From an uncultured Bacteroidales bacterium (GTDB lineage Bacteria > Bacteroidota > Bacteroidia > Bacteroidales > UBA932), in assembly GCA_905235675.1 (NCBI GenBank), contig CAJONC010000006.1, positions 1 to 64,000 of the forward strand: a stretch of DNA of 64,000 bases, given 5' to 3'. A program made the position numbers and the translations under genes. A model generated the notes under the pieces. It searched no databases. It saw nothing but the letters and a program-made list of their open reading frames with translations, and was not told where the DNA came from. Position 1 is the stretch's first letter. The number at the start of each line of letters is the position of its first letter. Below are positions 1-7,990 of this stretch, piece after piece.

Positions 1-1422
1 GGACGGCTTGTGGCAGGAGGCACAGCCCATGGACGTGAACAGCTCCTTGCCGCGCTGGACATCCTTCTCATGCAGGTTGCGGGCGCGCGGGATGGAAAGA
101 CCGCGGTGCCAGACCATGAAGTCATAAAAGTCGTCGGCCGACATCTCCGGGGTGAAGTTGTGATACGGGTTGTCAAACTGGTTCGTGGAAGGGCTCAGGA
201 GGGCCAGGACGGCCGCGGAAATCTCCGCGTCGGTCACCGTACCGTCTTTGTCCACATCGACATAATAGGGAGAGGACGCGCCTTCCTCGCGGATGGCCTT
301 GATGACGGAAAGGGTCTCGGACATCTTCCGGGCCCAGGCAACGGTGGTATACAGGAACGGACGGTCCGGACGGGACACGTTGGTGATGTTCCAGATGGCG
401 TTGGCACCGGCGCCGTCCTGCAGGGTGCCGCGGGTCATCGCATAGGTAAAGCGCTTGACAGGGGCATAGGTGCCGCGGGCGACGAAAGTACCGTCAGCCA
501 GGTAGCCGTCACCGTAGGAGCCGGGCTGCCAGTTGCCGTAGAAGGCCGAGGCCGCGAAATCGTTGGCACCTTTATCCCAGAATGCCGGATTCAGTTCCAC
601 GTACGGTGCCTCGGCACGGTACTGTTCCCGGATGGCGTCCTCAGGGATGGCGTCGATCAGTCCCGAGCCGATCACGCCGATGGTGGACTCCAGGCGGAAG
701 CCCATCGTCAACCCTTTCTCCTCGGCCGTATCGTAGGGATTCGGATTCGTGTTGAAGGCTTCCCGGTCAATGGTAAGCTCCGGATACTGAAGGGAATACT
801 CCTCTCCGTCGGGGAACTTCATCGGCAGGCCGCTCTCCATCGCGGAGACCGGGATCCAGCTCAGGTGGATGCCTTTCTCGTCGATAGGCGGAAGGAACGG
901 CTCGGCGGCCATCGTCTGCGGCATGCCGGTCACTTCGGATACGTAGGCACCGTCATTGCTGCCGGGTTCGTTGGCATAATAGACCACCAGCAGGTAGCCG
1001 TTGCCGAAGGCGCGGGACGTATTGGCCTCATATACGCTCTGCCATTTGCCGTGGCCATAGGCCGGATGGCAGTCCAGGCAGGACTTGCGCACGCTGGCCG
1101 GGCCCAGGCCCCGGAACGGGGCGGTATTCAGTGTCACGTTGCGCTCGAAGAACATCTCGCCGTGGTTGAAGGCGTTCTCAAGGCCCTGCTGGGTAACGGC
1201 AGGGGCTTCATCCTCGTAGCAGCCCTCGGTCACATTGTCGGTCGTGCCCAGACGGCCGCCGGGATACCACTCGTCCGCCGAAAAGTTTCCCACGGCCTGG
1301 CCCACGTACTTCGCATCGGACTCGTGGGCGGGAACTGGCTCCGTGCCGTTATCATGCTGGCAGGCCGTCATGGAGAAAACGACGGCCATCCCGGCACAAA
1401 TCGTTCTGAAAAGGTATCTCAT
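1..1422 (-). CDS. Di-haem oxidoreductase lipoprotein (DHOR/cytochrome c peroxidase-like), cut by window edge
   Basis: The gene reads from an ATG at 1422 leftward and runs off the window after 474 codons. The protein starts with a short hydrophobic leader and a lipobox-like SMTAC ending at Cys21, so it is probably an outer-envelope lipoprotein. Two c-type haem sites are visible: CLDCH at residues 115-119 and CASCH about residues 467-471, right at the edge. This two-haem arrangement and length fit the DHOR (PF06537-type) putative peroxidase family; roughly the last tens of residues are missing. It lies 6 bases after the imelysin gene on the same strand and is almost certainly its co-transcribed partner. 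In Bacteroidota these families commonly sit together in iron-responsive loci, so a role in periplasmic iron oxidation or electron transfer is inferred. It is absent from simple complete-ORF lists because its stop lies outside the window. Confidence 0.85.
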   Translation of the reverse strand, partial: MRYLFRTICAGMAVVFSMTACQHDNGTEPVPAHESDAKYVGQAVGNFSADEWYPGGRLGTTDNVTEGCYEDEAPAVTQQGLENAFNHGEMFFERNVTLNTAPFRGLGPASVRKSCLDCHPAYGHGKWQSVYEANTSRAFGNGYLLVVYYANEPGSNDGAYVSEVTGMPQTMAAEPFLPPIDEKGIHLSWIPVSAMESGLPMKFPDGEEYSLQYPELTIDREAFNTNPNPYDTAEEKGLTMGFRLESTIGVIGSGLIDAIPEDAIREQYRAEAPYVELNPAFWDKGANDFAASAFYGNWQPGSYGDGYLADGTFVARGTYAPVKRFTYAMTRGTLQDGAGANAIWNITNVSRPDRPFLYTTVAWARKMSETLSVIKAIREEGASSPYYVDVDKDGTVTDAEISAAVLALLSPSTNQFDNPYHNFTPEMSADDFYDFMVWHRGLSIPRARNLHEKDVQRGKELFTSMGCASCHKPS

Positions 1423-1428
1423 AGTCAG

Positions 1429-2649
1429 TTAGAGTTTGGAAATCCAGTCCGCCGCTTCGTTCAGGAGGGCGTCCAGGGCATTGATCTTCACGATGGCGGT
1501 TTCGGCCACGGCGGCAGACGGGTCGTCCACGAAAGCCTTTCCGCTGGAGAGGCAGGCGTCCAGGGAGGCCACGGCCTCTTTCAGGGCCGACTCCAAGGAG
1601 GAGGCCTTCGTCCAGCCGTTGTCCTTCACAAACTGCATGATGGACGCGGAGGCAGCCGTTTCCAGGCCCTGACCGCCGTACAGGCTGTACTGGATGGACA
1701 GGATGTTATCCTTGAAATCCTGGTAGGACTTCTTGGAATACGGGGACTCGATGTAATCGGGGTCATAATCCTTGCTGTTCACGTAGTGGGCGGTACCGAT
1801 CTTGGTGTTGGCCACTTCGTTGCAGATGTTGGAACAACCGGCGACCAGGATGCTCGAAACCGCCTCGGGCCAGCTCCGGTAGGTGCTGCCGGCGTTTCCG
1901 GTCCGGAGCAGGTTCTCGCCGTAGGTCAGGCCGCTGTCCATCACGGTGTTCAGCTCCAGCTCATCCTCCACCAGCGCGATGCGGTCGGCCGGGCAGTCCG
2001 GATCCCATGCAGCCTGCAGTTCGAAGCAGTAGTTGCGGAGGTCTTCGGCCACGGCGGTGGCGAAAATCACCTCGCTCTTGCCGGTGACGTTGCGTCCGGC
2101 GAAAGCCTCATCGTCCTCGACACCGCTAAGCGCGGAAGCCTTCCGGTTGGATCCGTCACGGAAGATGATGAACTCGATCCCGTGGAAACCCAGGGATGCG
2201 GCGCCCACCTCATCCACGGCACCGGCGCCTTCTTCCTCCAGGTCGGCAATGGTTTCGGTATTGGAAAGGCTCTTGGCAAGCTTGTCCTTGTCCAGCGGCC
2301 AGGAGTCGATGTGCGGGTCGATGCCATAGGCCGTGGCCGCACCGTACAAGAAGGCCTCGCTCTGTTCCCACCATTTGCGGGCGGACAGGAACGTCGTGCA
2401 GATCTTGTCGATATCGGCCTGCGCGTAGGTATCCTTCTCCTTGAGGGCGGAGAGTTGATTGTAAAGGGTCTCGGTTTCGTCGGCCAGGTTGCCGTAGATC
2501 TTGTAGATCACGTTCGGGACATAGGACTCCACCGCGGCCTTGAGGGCCTTTTCCTGACCGGTCAGGCCCGTATCGGCCTTGGGGTCCTTGTTGCAGGAGA
2601 CGAGCGCCAGGACGGAAAGCGCCAGGGCGCCAAGAACTTTCTTTTTCAT
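1429..2649 (-). CDS. Imelysin-family (IrpA/ICMP-like) lipoprotein
   Basis: A 406-residue protein with a lysine-rich N-terminus, hydrophobic stretch and lipobox ending at Cys19 (LALVSC), followed by an all-helical imelysin (peptidase M75) domain over most of its length. The family signature GxHxxE is present as GFHGIEF at about residues 154-160, with H156 and E159 as the candidate metal ligands. Imelysin proteins are iron-regulated envelope proteins thought to bind iron or a haem-type ligand; peptidase activity is doubtful. It is the middle gene of a three-gene minus-strand operon: 19 bases after the porin and 6 bases before the di-haem oxidoreductase. Regulation by iron is likely from the family, but no Fur box was identified. 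Confidence 0.88.
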   Translation of the reverse strand: MKKKVLGALALSVLALVSCNKDPKADTGLTGQEKALKAAVESYVPNVIYKIYGNLADETETLYNQLSALKEKDTYAQADIDKICTTFLSARKWWEQSEAFLYGAATAYGIDPHIDSWPLDKDKLAKSLSNTETIADLEEEGAGAVDEVGAASLGFHGIEFIIFRDGSNRKASALSGVEDDEAFAGRNVTGKSEVIFATAVAEDLRNYCFELQAAWDPDCPADRIALVEDELELNTVMDSGLTYGENLLRTGNAGSTYRSWPEAVSSILVAGCSNICNEVANTKIGTAHYVNSKDYDPDYIESPYSKKSYQDFKDNILSIQYSLYGGQGLETAASASIMQFVKDNGWTKASSLESALKEAVASLDACLSSGKAFVDDPSAAVAETAIVKINALDALLNEAADWISKL

Positions 2650-2668
2650 AATTTATTGGATTTTAAAG

Positions 2669-3919
2669 TTATTTACGGTTGAAAAAGGCCATGTAGCAGA
2701 TGCCCAGACTCACCGAAGGTTCGGGATTGTAGCCGGCCTTCAGGAAACGGTGGGAGTACTCCGCTTTCACGGCGATTTGGGGAATCGGGAAATAATTGAG
2801 GCCCACGGCGATGCGGTTCTTCACCGTCCATTCGGCCGGTTCCTCGCCCGCATCGGGGATAAAGGGATTGTAGTATTCATAGCGGCCGAAGACGAAGAGC
2901 TGCTGCTCCCCCCACCAGGGCAGGATGTCGTAGCCGGCCTCGACGCCGAAGGCCATCGCCCCCTTTCCCACGGCGGATTTCTTGTACGGAGCGTTGTTGG
3001 CGGAACGGTTGCGCTTCATGTAGCTGATCATCGCGGCATCGCCCACATAGCCATAATCAGCGTTGCCACGGGCGATGAAACGGCGGCCTTTGTATTCGAA
3101 ATCGAAGGCGCCCACGGCCGTCCGGCCCACGACGCCTGCATAGCGGGAGGATTCTGCAATCACCTCATAAGGATAGGTATTGTTGAACGCGCGCCCATAG
3201 AAACCGCTCAGGGAAAGGCGCAGGTTCTGCACGGAATAGTTGTCGATGCGGGCGACGAAGCCCAGTTGGTTGGCCGCCTTGAACTCGAAGGGGGAGCCGG
3301 CGCCGTTCTTAATGAAGTTCTCCGTGTTGAACAGGTAAGCATCCAGGCCGGCGATGACCTGGGCCTCGTAACGCCAATGGGCCGTCCGTCCCCACAGGCT
3401 GATGCCTGTGTCATGCCAAGTAGAAGGAAGGATCGTACTCTCGCCTTCCGGACGATAGACCGTGAAGAAGTTCAGGGGCTCATGGGCATTGTTCAAACCA
3501 CCCACGGGAACGACCATATGGCCTACGCGCACGTTGAACTCCGGCCGGAAGCTTTTTTGGATCCAGAACTGCTCCAGTTCCACTTCTCCGCCTTTCTCCA
3601 CTTCGGTCTCCCATTCGCCGGCTTCCTCGAATTCCTTCTCGGAGGCGGTGCCGGTCCCGGTGTGCTCGAACTCGATTTCCGTCTGCATGGACCACCCCTT
3701 CCCGAAGTCGTATCCCACATAGATCACGGCATGGGGAATGTCGAAACGGCCGTGCTGCTCGCCCTGGTGCGAAGCCGCGGAAGAATAGCGGTAAACGTTG
3801 TCACTGTAGAAGTTGCGGCTCAGGGCGACTTCGCCGTAACCGCCTACGGTAAGACGCTGGGCAGCGGCAGGTACATGCGCCGCCACTCCCAATGCAAGGA
3901 TGACAAGGATTCTTTTCAT
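2669..3919 (-). CDS. Outer-membrane porin, OprO/OprP-like beta-barrel
   Basis: 416 residues with a classic signal peptide (MKRILVILALGVAAHVPAAAQ, cleavage after AAAQ) and then alternating aromatic/polar strands typical of a porin. A central segment with the pattern FRPEFNVRVGHMVVPVG followed by an Asn-rich turn and a STWHDTG element resembles the phosphate-selective porin O/P family. It ends with a strand close to the C-terminus (SLGICYMAFFNRK). It is the first gene of the operon with imelysin and the di-haem oxidoreductase, so it is more likely a channel for an iron- or anion-related solute of that locus than a housekeeping porin. Substrate unknown. Confidence 0.75.
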   Translation of the reverse strand: MKRILVILALGVAAHVPAAAQRLTVGGYGEVALSRNFYSDNVYRYSSAASHQGEQHGRFDIPHAVIYVGYDFGKGWSMQTEIEFEHTGTGTASEKEFEEAGEWETEVEKGGEVELEQFWIQKSFRPEFNVRVGHMVVPVGGLNNAHEPLNFFTVYRPEGESTILPSTWHDTGISLWGRTAHWRYEAQVIAGLDAYLFNTENFIKNGAGSPFEFKAANQLGFVARIDNYSVQNLRLSLSGFYGRAFNNTYPYEVIAESSRYAGVVGRTAVGAFDFEYKGRRFIARGNADYGYVGDAAMISYMKRNRSANNAPYKKSAVGKGAMAFGVEAGYDILPWWGEQQLFVFGRYEYYNPFIPDAGEEPAEWTVKNRIAVGLNYFPIPQIAVKAEYSHRFLKAGYNPEPSVSLGICYMAFFNRK

Positions 3920-3940
3920 TGCATTTCGTTTTTTCGCGAT

Positions 3941-3972
3941 GCAAAGATAGAATCCGAGGAAGCGTCCGTCAA
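3941..3972 (-). promoter_or_regulatory. Bacteroidota-type promoter for the porin-imelysin operon
   Basis: On the minus strand TTG (3972-3970) is followed by a 20-base spacer and TATCTTTGC (3949-3941), a full match to the Bacteroidota -33 TTG / -7 TAnnTTTGc pattern. The -7 box lies 21 bases before the ATG at 3919. This is one of the best promoter matches in the window. Confidence 0.7.
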
Positions 3973-4175
3973 TCCTAAAAAATGGGGATTTTACAGCCTA
4001 TAGATAGTCGCCCCTGCTTTAATCAAAACTAATTGATAATCAATGTAATAAGTCAAAATAATACTTGTTTTATTTGCAGAAAATGCTTATATTGAGGTCA
4101 GAAACCTGCAAATAATTGAAGTAAAATGATCGGCAAAACACCCAAATAACAATACCCATAAATGATGAAAAAGCC

Positions 4176-4184
4176 TATATTTGC
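4176..4184 (+). promoter_or_regulatory. Putative -7 box for asd
   Basis: TATATTTGC matches the TAnnTTTGc -7 box and ends 21 bases before the asd ATG. No TTG is present at the expected -33 distance. The rest of the 286-base gap between the porin and asd (3920-4205) is AT-rich; I see no riboswitch-like structure or short gene in it. Confidence 0.45.
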
Positions 4185-4205
4185 ACTGAACAAGTCTGAA
4201 AACTT

Positions 4206-5222
4206 ATGAAAGTTGCGTTAGTTGGTGCTACGGGCCTGGTGGGCACAAGGATGCTGCAGGTCCTCGAAGAAAGAAATTTTCCCGTTGATGAACTCATTCC
4301 GGTAGCGTCCGCCAAGTCGGTGGGCCGCAAAGTCATGTTCAAAGGCCGCGAGTGGACGGTGGTGAGCGCGGACGATGCCGTCGCCGCAAAACCCGTACTG
4401 GCCCTTTTCAGTGCCGGAGGCGAGACTTCACACCAGCTTGCCCCCCGTTTTGCAGCCGTAGGATGCCGGGTGGTGGACAATTCCTCATTCTGGAGGATGG
4501 ATCCCAGCAAGAAACTGGTGGTTCCGGAGATAAACGGCGACGTGCTCACGGCGGACGATTACATAATCGCCAACCCGAACTGCTCGACCATACAGATGGT
4601 CCTCCCCCTTGCACCCATTCATAAAGAACTGGGTATCAAGCGCATAGTGGTTTCCACCTACCAGAGCGTGACCGGCACCGGATACAAGGCCATAGCCCAG
4701 ATGAACACCGAACGCGCCATAGCGGAGAAGGGCACGGGTGAGAAGTGGGGAGAATATCCCGCAGTCTATCCCTATCCCATCGACCAGAACATACTTCCCC
4801 ACATCGATTCCTTCCTTGAGAACGGATACACCAAGGAGGAGATGAAGATGATAAACGAAACCCGCAAGATACTGCGCGACGACTCCATAGCCGTCACCGC
4901 CACCACCGTGCGCGTACCGGTGCAGGGAGGACATTCCGAGAGCGTGAACATAGAGACTCTGAAACCTTTCAGCATCGGGCAGGTACGTGAACTGATGGGC
5001 TCCGAGCCGGGCGTGGTGGTGCAGGACGATCCGGCGAACAATGTCTATCCCATGCCCCTGCAGGCCTGGGGAAAGGATGAAGTGTTCGTGGGTCGCATCC
5101 GCCGCGATTTCAGCGTGGAGAACGGATTCAATTTCTGGTGCGTAAGCGACAATATCCGCAAAGGCGCTGCCACCAACGCCGTGCAGATTGCCCAGCTTCT
5201 GCTCGAACGCAAACTCCTTTAA
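4206..5222 (+). CDS. asd: Aspartate-semialdehyde dehydrogenase
   Basis: 338 residues. Reduces aspartyl phosphate to aspartate semialdehyde with NADPH, the branch point for lysine/diaminopimelate, threonine and methionine. The N-terminal Rossmann motif GATGLVG is at residues 7-13 and the active-site cysteine lies in NPNCST (Cys126). The conserved catalytic-histidine region GGHSES is present near residue 244. Length is normal for the bacterial Asd family. It is divergent from the porin operon and convergent with the M20 peptidase, with a strong hairpin after its stop. Together with dapB-dapA-dapD at 22-24 kb it supplies the diaminopimelate pathway. Confidence 0.96.
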   Translation: MKVALVGATGLVGTRMLQVLEERNFPVDELIPVASAKSVGRKVMFKGREWTVVSADDAVAAKPVLALFSAGGETSHQLAPRFAAVGCRVVDNSSFWRMDPSKKLVVPEINGDVLTADDYIIANPNCSTIQMVLPLAPIHKELGIKRIVVSTYQSVTGTGYKAIAQMNTERAIAEKGTGEKWGEYPAVYPYPIDQNILPHIDSFLENGYTKEEMKMINETRKILRDDSIAVTATTVRVPVQGGHSESVNIETLKPFSIGQVRELMGSEPGVVVQDDPANNVYPMPLQAWGKDEVFVGRIRRDFSVENGFNFWCVSDNIRKGAATNAVQIAQLLLERKLL

Positions 5223-5248
5223 TGTAGCTTGATAATCAGCAGGTTACT

Positions 5249-5284
5249 GAAAATCGTCTGGTGAAAAAGCACCAGACGATTTTC
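5249..5284. terminator. Bidirectional terminator hairpin between asd and the M20 peptidase
   Basis: A perfect 15-bp inverted repeat (arms 5249-5263 and 5270-5284) closes a 6-base AAAAAG loop. The arms begin GAAAATCG and end CGATTTTC, so each orientation has an A tract before and a T tract after the GC core, as in a bidirectional intrinsic terminator. It lies 27 bases after asd and 26 bases before the end of the convergent peptidase gene. Confidence 0.85.
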
Positions 5285-5310
5285 GGTAAGTCATTGATAG
5301 TCAATGGCGG

Positions 5311-6284
5311 CTATGCCTGTTCGTAGAACCTGATGTAGTTGCGGACGGCTGTTTCGAGCTCTGAACAGAGGACGTGCTCGTCGTCGCGGTGTGCATGGCG
5401 TATGCTGCCGGGACCGCAGATTATCTTCCTTCTGAAATTGTTCAGATGAGGGGCGTCGCTGCCGAAAGCGACCGGACCCGAAGGGAATCCTTCGAAGGTG
5501 GTGTACGCCGCGGGTATGTCTCCGCCTATGATACGCCGTCTTTCTGCACCTCGTTCAACATCCACTCGTGCACCGCCCCGTCGGAAGCGAAGGTGGTGCG
5601 GAAATACACCCTGCAGGCGAGGAAGGGACTCAGAATGTTCTGGGCGTTGTCGCTGAAAAGCTTACCTATATTATATGTGGTGTCGCCGAGCACGTCGTCG
5701 AAGGGGAAACGCTGTCCGCGAAGGGTATTCACGAAATCCACGAACATCTCCACGGCACTGCGGCCGAACTGGGGATATCCAGAATGGAATGGCTCTCCCG
5801 TAAACGCCAGTTCATAGGCCTTGGTCCCCTTGGAAGCCGTCACCATCCTGTTCTCTGTAGGTTCGCCTATCACGAGGGTATCCGCCCTGAACGGCTGCTT
5901 CGCGAATGCCTTTGCGCCCCACGATCCGGTTTCCTCGCCGCTCAGCAGCAGCAGTCCGAAGCCGCTCTTTCCCGCCTTTGCAAGCTCGCAACAGGCTGAA
6001 TACATGGCGATTATCTGCCCCTTGGCATCGCAGGCCCCTCGCCCCGTAACCCTGTCGGGAAGGAATTTGGGCGCGATGTACGGAGGCACCGTATCGATAT
6101 GCGTACAGTAGACTATGCGGGGCGTTCCCCAGCTGAAAAGCAGATTGGCGGTGCCGTCGCCTACCTCGGACATCTCCACCTTGGGAGCCTTGAGTTTATG
6201 GGACAGGAATTCGGCGAGCGGACGCTCCTTTCCGGAGGTGGAATCGAAGCCCATTATGTCCTCGAAAAGATTATAGTCTATCAT
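5311..6284 (-). pseudogene. M20-family metallopeptidase/deacylase (ArgE/DapE-like), split by one frameshift
   Basis: The N-terminal part reads from ATG 6284 to a stop at 5526 and contains the M20 metal-site pattern THIDTVP, GRGACDAKGQ and the catalytic GEETGS. The missing C-terminus continues in another frame from about 5550 to 5311 and carries the matching family end: GSDAPHL and GPGSIRHAHRDDEHV with its metal histidine. Joined, the product would be about 325 residues. One base appears to be missing near 5532-5540 (GAC GGC GT|ATC ATA on the minus strand). All catalytic motifs are intact, so this is either a recent mutation or a sequence error. It could remove an acetyl or succinyl group from an amino acid. 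Its place beside asd makes a DapE-like role possible but unproven. The start at 6284 is chosen because an upstream in-frame extension has no family match. Confidence 0.75.
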
Positions 6285-6290
6285 ACGTGA

Positions 6291-6321
6291 CAAAACTAAT
6301 AATTTGTTGTTGAAACACCAA
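6291..6321 (-). promoter_or_regulatory. Promoter for the M20 peptidase gene
   Basis: On the minus strand TTG (6321-6319), a 20-base spacer and TAGTTTTG (6298-6291) match the Bacteroidota promoter pattern. The -7 box ends 6 bases before the ATG at 6284. It overlaps the divergent purT promoter, so the two may compete for polymerase. Confidence 0.6.
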
Positions 6322-6340
6322 AATAATTGAGTATCTTTAC
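6310..6340 (+). promoter_or_regulatory. Promoter for the purT-folD operon
   Basis: TTG (6310-6312), a 19-base spacer and TATCTTTAC (6332-6340) give a near-consensus Bacteroidota promoter; only the final G of TAnnTTTG is replaced. It lies 17 bases before the purT ATG and interlaces with the divergent promoter of the peptidase. No purine-binding riboswitch is seen in the short leader. Confidence 0.55.
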
Positions 6341-6357
6341 GCCTTGAACGCATCTAT

Positions 6358-7512
6358 ATGAAAAAGATTCTTCTTTTAGGTTCAGGTGAACTCGGCAAAG
6401 AGTTCGTAATCGCTGCCAAGAGGGCAGGAGTCTATGTAATAGCTTGTGACAGATACGACAACGCACCTGCAATGCAGGTCGCCGACGAGCGTGAAGTATT
6501 CAGCATGCTCGACGGGGACGCGCTGGAGGCCGTCGTCCGCAAACACAAGCCGGACATCATCGTTCCGGAGATCGAAGCCATACGCACGGAAAAACTCTTC
6601 GGATTCGAACAGGAAGGCATCCAGGTTGTACCTTCGGCCCGTGCCGTCAACTACACGATGAACCGCAAGGCAATACGCGACCTCGCGTCCAAGGAACTCG
6701 GGCTGCGCACCGCGAAGTACGAGTATGCCAAGAACTACGAAGAACTTGACGCCGCCAGCGCAAAGATAGGCTTCCCATGCGTCATCAAGCCCCTGATGTC
6801 CTCTTCCGGCCACGGACAGAGCGTCGTGAAGGAGCCGGAGAAGCTGCGCAAGGCTTTTGACGAGGCGATGGCAGGCAGCCGCGGCGACGTTAAGGAAGTA
6901 ATCGTGGAGGAATTCATCCGCTTCAATTCGGAATTCACCCTTCTCACCGTCACCCAGAAAAACGGTCCCACCCTCTTCTGCCCTCCCATCGGGCACGTGC
7001 AGATAGGTGGCGACTACCGCGAATCCTGGCAGCCGTACGAGATTTCCGAAAAGGACCTCAAAGATGCACAGCAGATGGCCGCAAAGGTGACCGCCGCACT
7101 TACCGGAGCCGGTATCTGGGGAGTGGAATTCTTCCTCACCGACACCGGAGTGGTGTTCTCCGAACTCAGCCCCCGTCCGCACGACACCGGAATGGTAACG
7201 CTTTCGCACAGCACCAACCTCAGCGAATTCGAACTGCACCTGCGCGCAGTCCTGGGCCTCCCCATCGCGGGAATCCACCTCGAACACGCGGGCGCCAGCG
7301 CGGTGGTGCTCGCCCCGCAGGACTATGACTGCCCGCCCGAATACAATCTCACCGACGCCCTCAGCGAAGACCGCACCCGCGTGCGCATCTTCGGCAAGCC
7401 CGACGCACACAAGGGCCGCCGCATGGGAGTCGTCCTCACCTACGGCGAAATCGGGGAAGGAACGGACGTGCTCCGCGAACGCGCGAAACGCCTTGCAAAA
7501 ACGGTGTTGTAA
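6358..7512 (+). CDS. purT: Formate-dependent GAR formyltransferase (PurT)
   Basis: 384 residues, usual PurT length. Uses ATP and free formate to make formyl-GAR, the third step of purine synthesis, without folate. An N-terminal nucleotide-fold (GSGELGKE, residues 8-15) is followed by an ATP-grasp domain with [12 protein letters not shown] and the metal-binding end VEFFL...[15 protein letters not shown]. It is the first gene of the plus-strand purine operon, 8 bases before purE. No purN (folate-dependent alternative) is present in the window, so this locus appears to depend on formate at this step. Confidence 0.96.
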   Translation: MKKILLLGSGELGKEFVIAAKRAGVYVIACDRYDNAPAMQVADEREVFSMLDGDALEAVVRKHKPDIIVPEIEAIRTEKLFGFEQEGIQVVPSARAVNYTMNRKAIRDLASKELGLRTAKYEYAKNYEELDAASAKIGFPCVIKPLMSSSGHGQSVVKEPEKLRKAFDEAMAGSRGDVKEVIVEEFIRFNSEFTLLTVTQKNGPTLFCPPIGHVQIGGDYRESWQPYEISEKDLKDAQQMAAKVTAALTGAGIWGVEFFLTDTGVVFSELSPRPHDTGMVTLSHSTNLSEFELHLRAVLGLPIAGIHLEHAGASAVVLAPQDYDCPPEYNLTDALSEDRTRVRIFGKPDAHKGRRMGVVLTYGEIGEGTDVLRERAKRLAKTVL

Positions 7513-7520
7513 AAGAAATT

Positions 7521-7988
7521 ATGAAAGTTAGTATAATTATGGGGTCGAAAAGCGACTGGAACGTAATGTCCGCCGCTTGCGACACACTCGACTCGTTCGG
7601 GGTACCTTACGAAAAGAAGGTTATCAGCGCGCACCGCACGCCTGAGTTTTTTGTCGAATACATGAAAGGAGCCCGCAGCCGCGGAGTTGACGTGGTGATT
7701 GCGGGAGCCGGAGGAGCGGCCCACCTCCCTGGTATGGCCGCCGCACTCACAAGCCTGCCCGTGATAGGGGTGCCGATAAAAAGCGCTGCACTGAACGGGC
7801 TGGACTCCCTGCTTTCGATAGTGCAGATGCCGTCCGGCATACCGGTAGCCACCATGGCGATAGACGGAGCCAAAAACGCGGCACTTCATGCGGTTTCCAT
7901 ACTGGCCTTGCAGGATGCGGAACTCGCCCGAAAGCTCGAAGCCTTCCGCAAAGAACAATCAGATAAAGTACTCGCGACAGAACTGTAG
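7521..7988 (+). CDS. purE: N5-CAIR mutase, class I PurE
   Basis: 155 residues. Converts N5-CAIR to CAIR. The N-terminal MGSKSDW motif, the SAHRTPE loop and the glycine-rich [11 protein letters not shown] segment are all present. SAHRTP is the form I associate with class I PurE, which needs PurK to make N5-CAIR; class II enzymes that use CO2 directly differ here. No purK lies in the window, so it is either elsewhere or the class assignment needs checking. It is followed by purL after 2 bases. Confidence 0.95.
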   Translation: MKVSIIMGSKSDWNVMSAACDTLDSFGVPYEKKVISAHRTPEFFVEYMKGARSRGVDVVIAGAGGAAHLPGMAAALTSLPVIGVPIKSAALNGLDSLLSIVQMPSGIPVATMAIDGAKNAALHAVSILALQDAELARKLEAFRKEQSDKVLATEL

Positions 7989-7990
7989 CA

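Noticed and set aside
10..2682. Long plus-strand open frame (890 codons) across the imelysin and di-haem oxidoreductase genes
   Set aside because: It is antisense to two well-supported genes and its translation is rich in G, H, R and V with no family features, which is a shadow of high-GC codon use.
3920..4205. Lysine riboswitch or short ORF before asd
   Set aside because: Only AT-rich sequence is seen, with no stable conserved stem set or convincing small gene.
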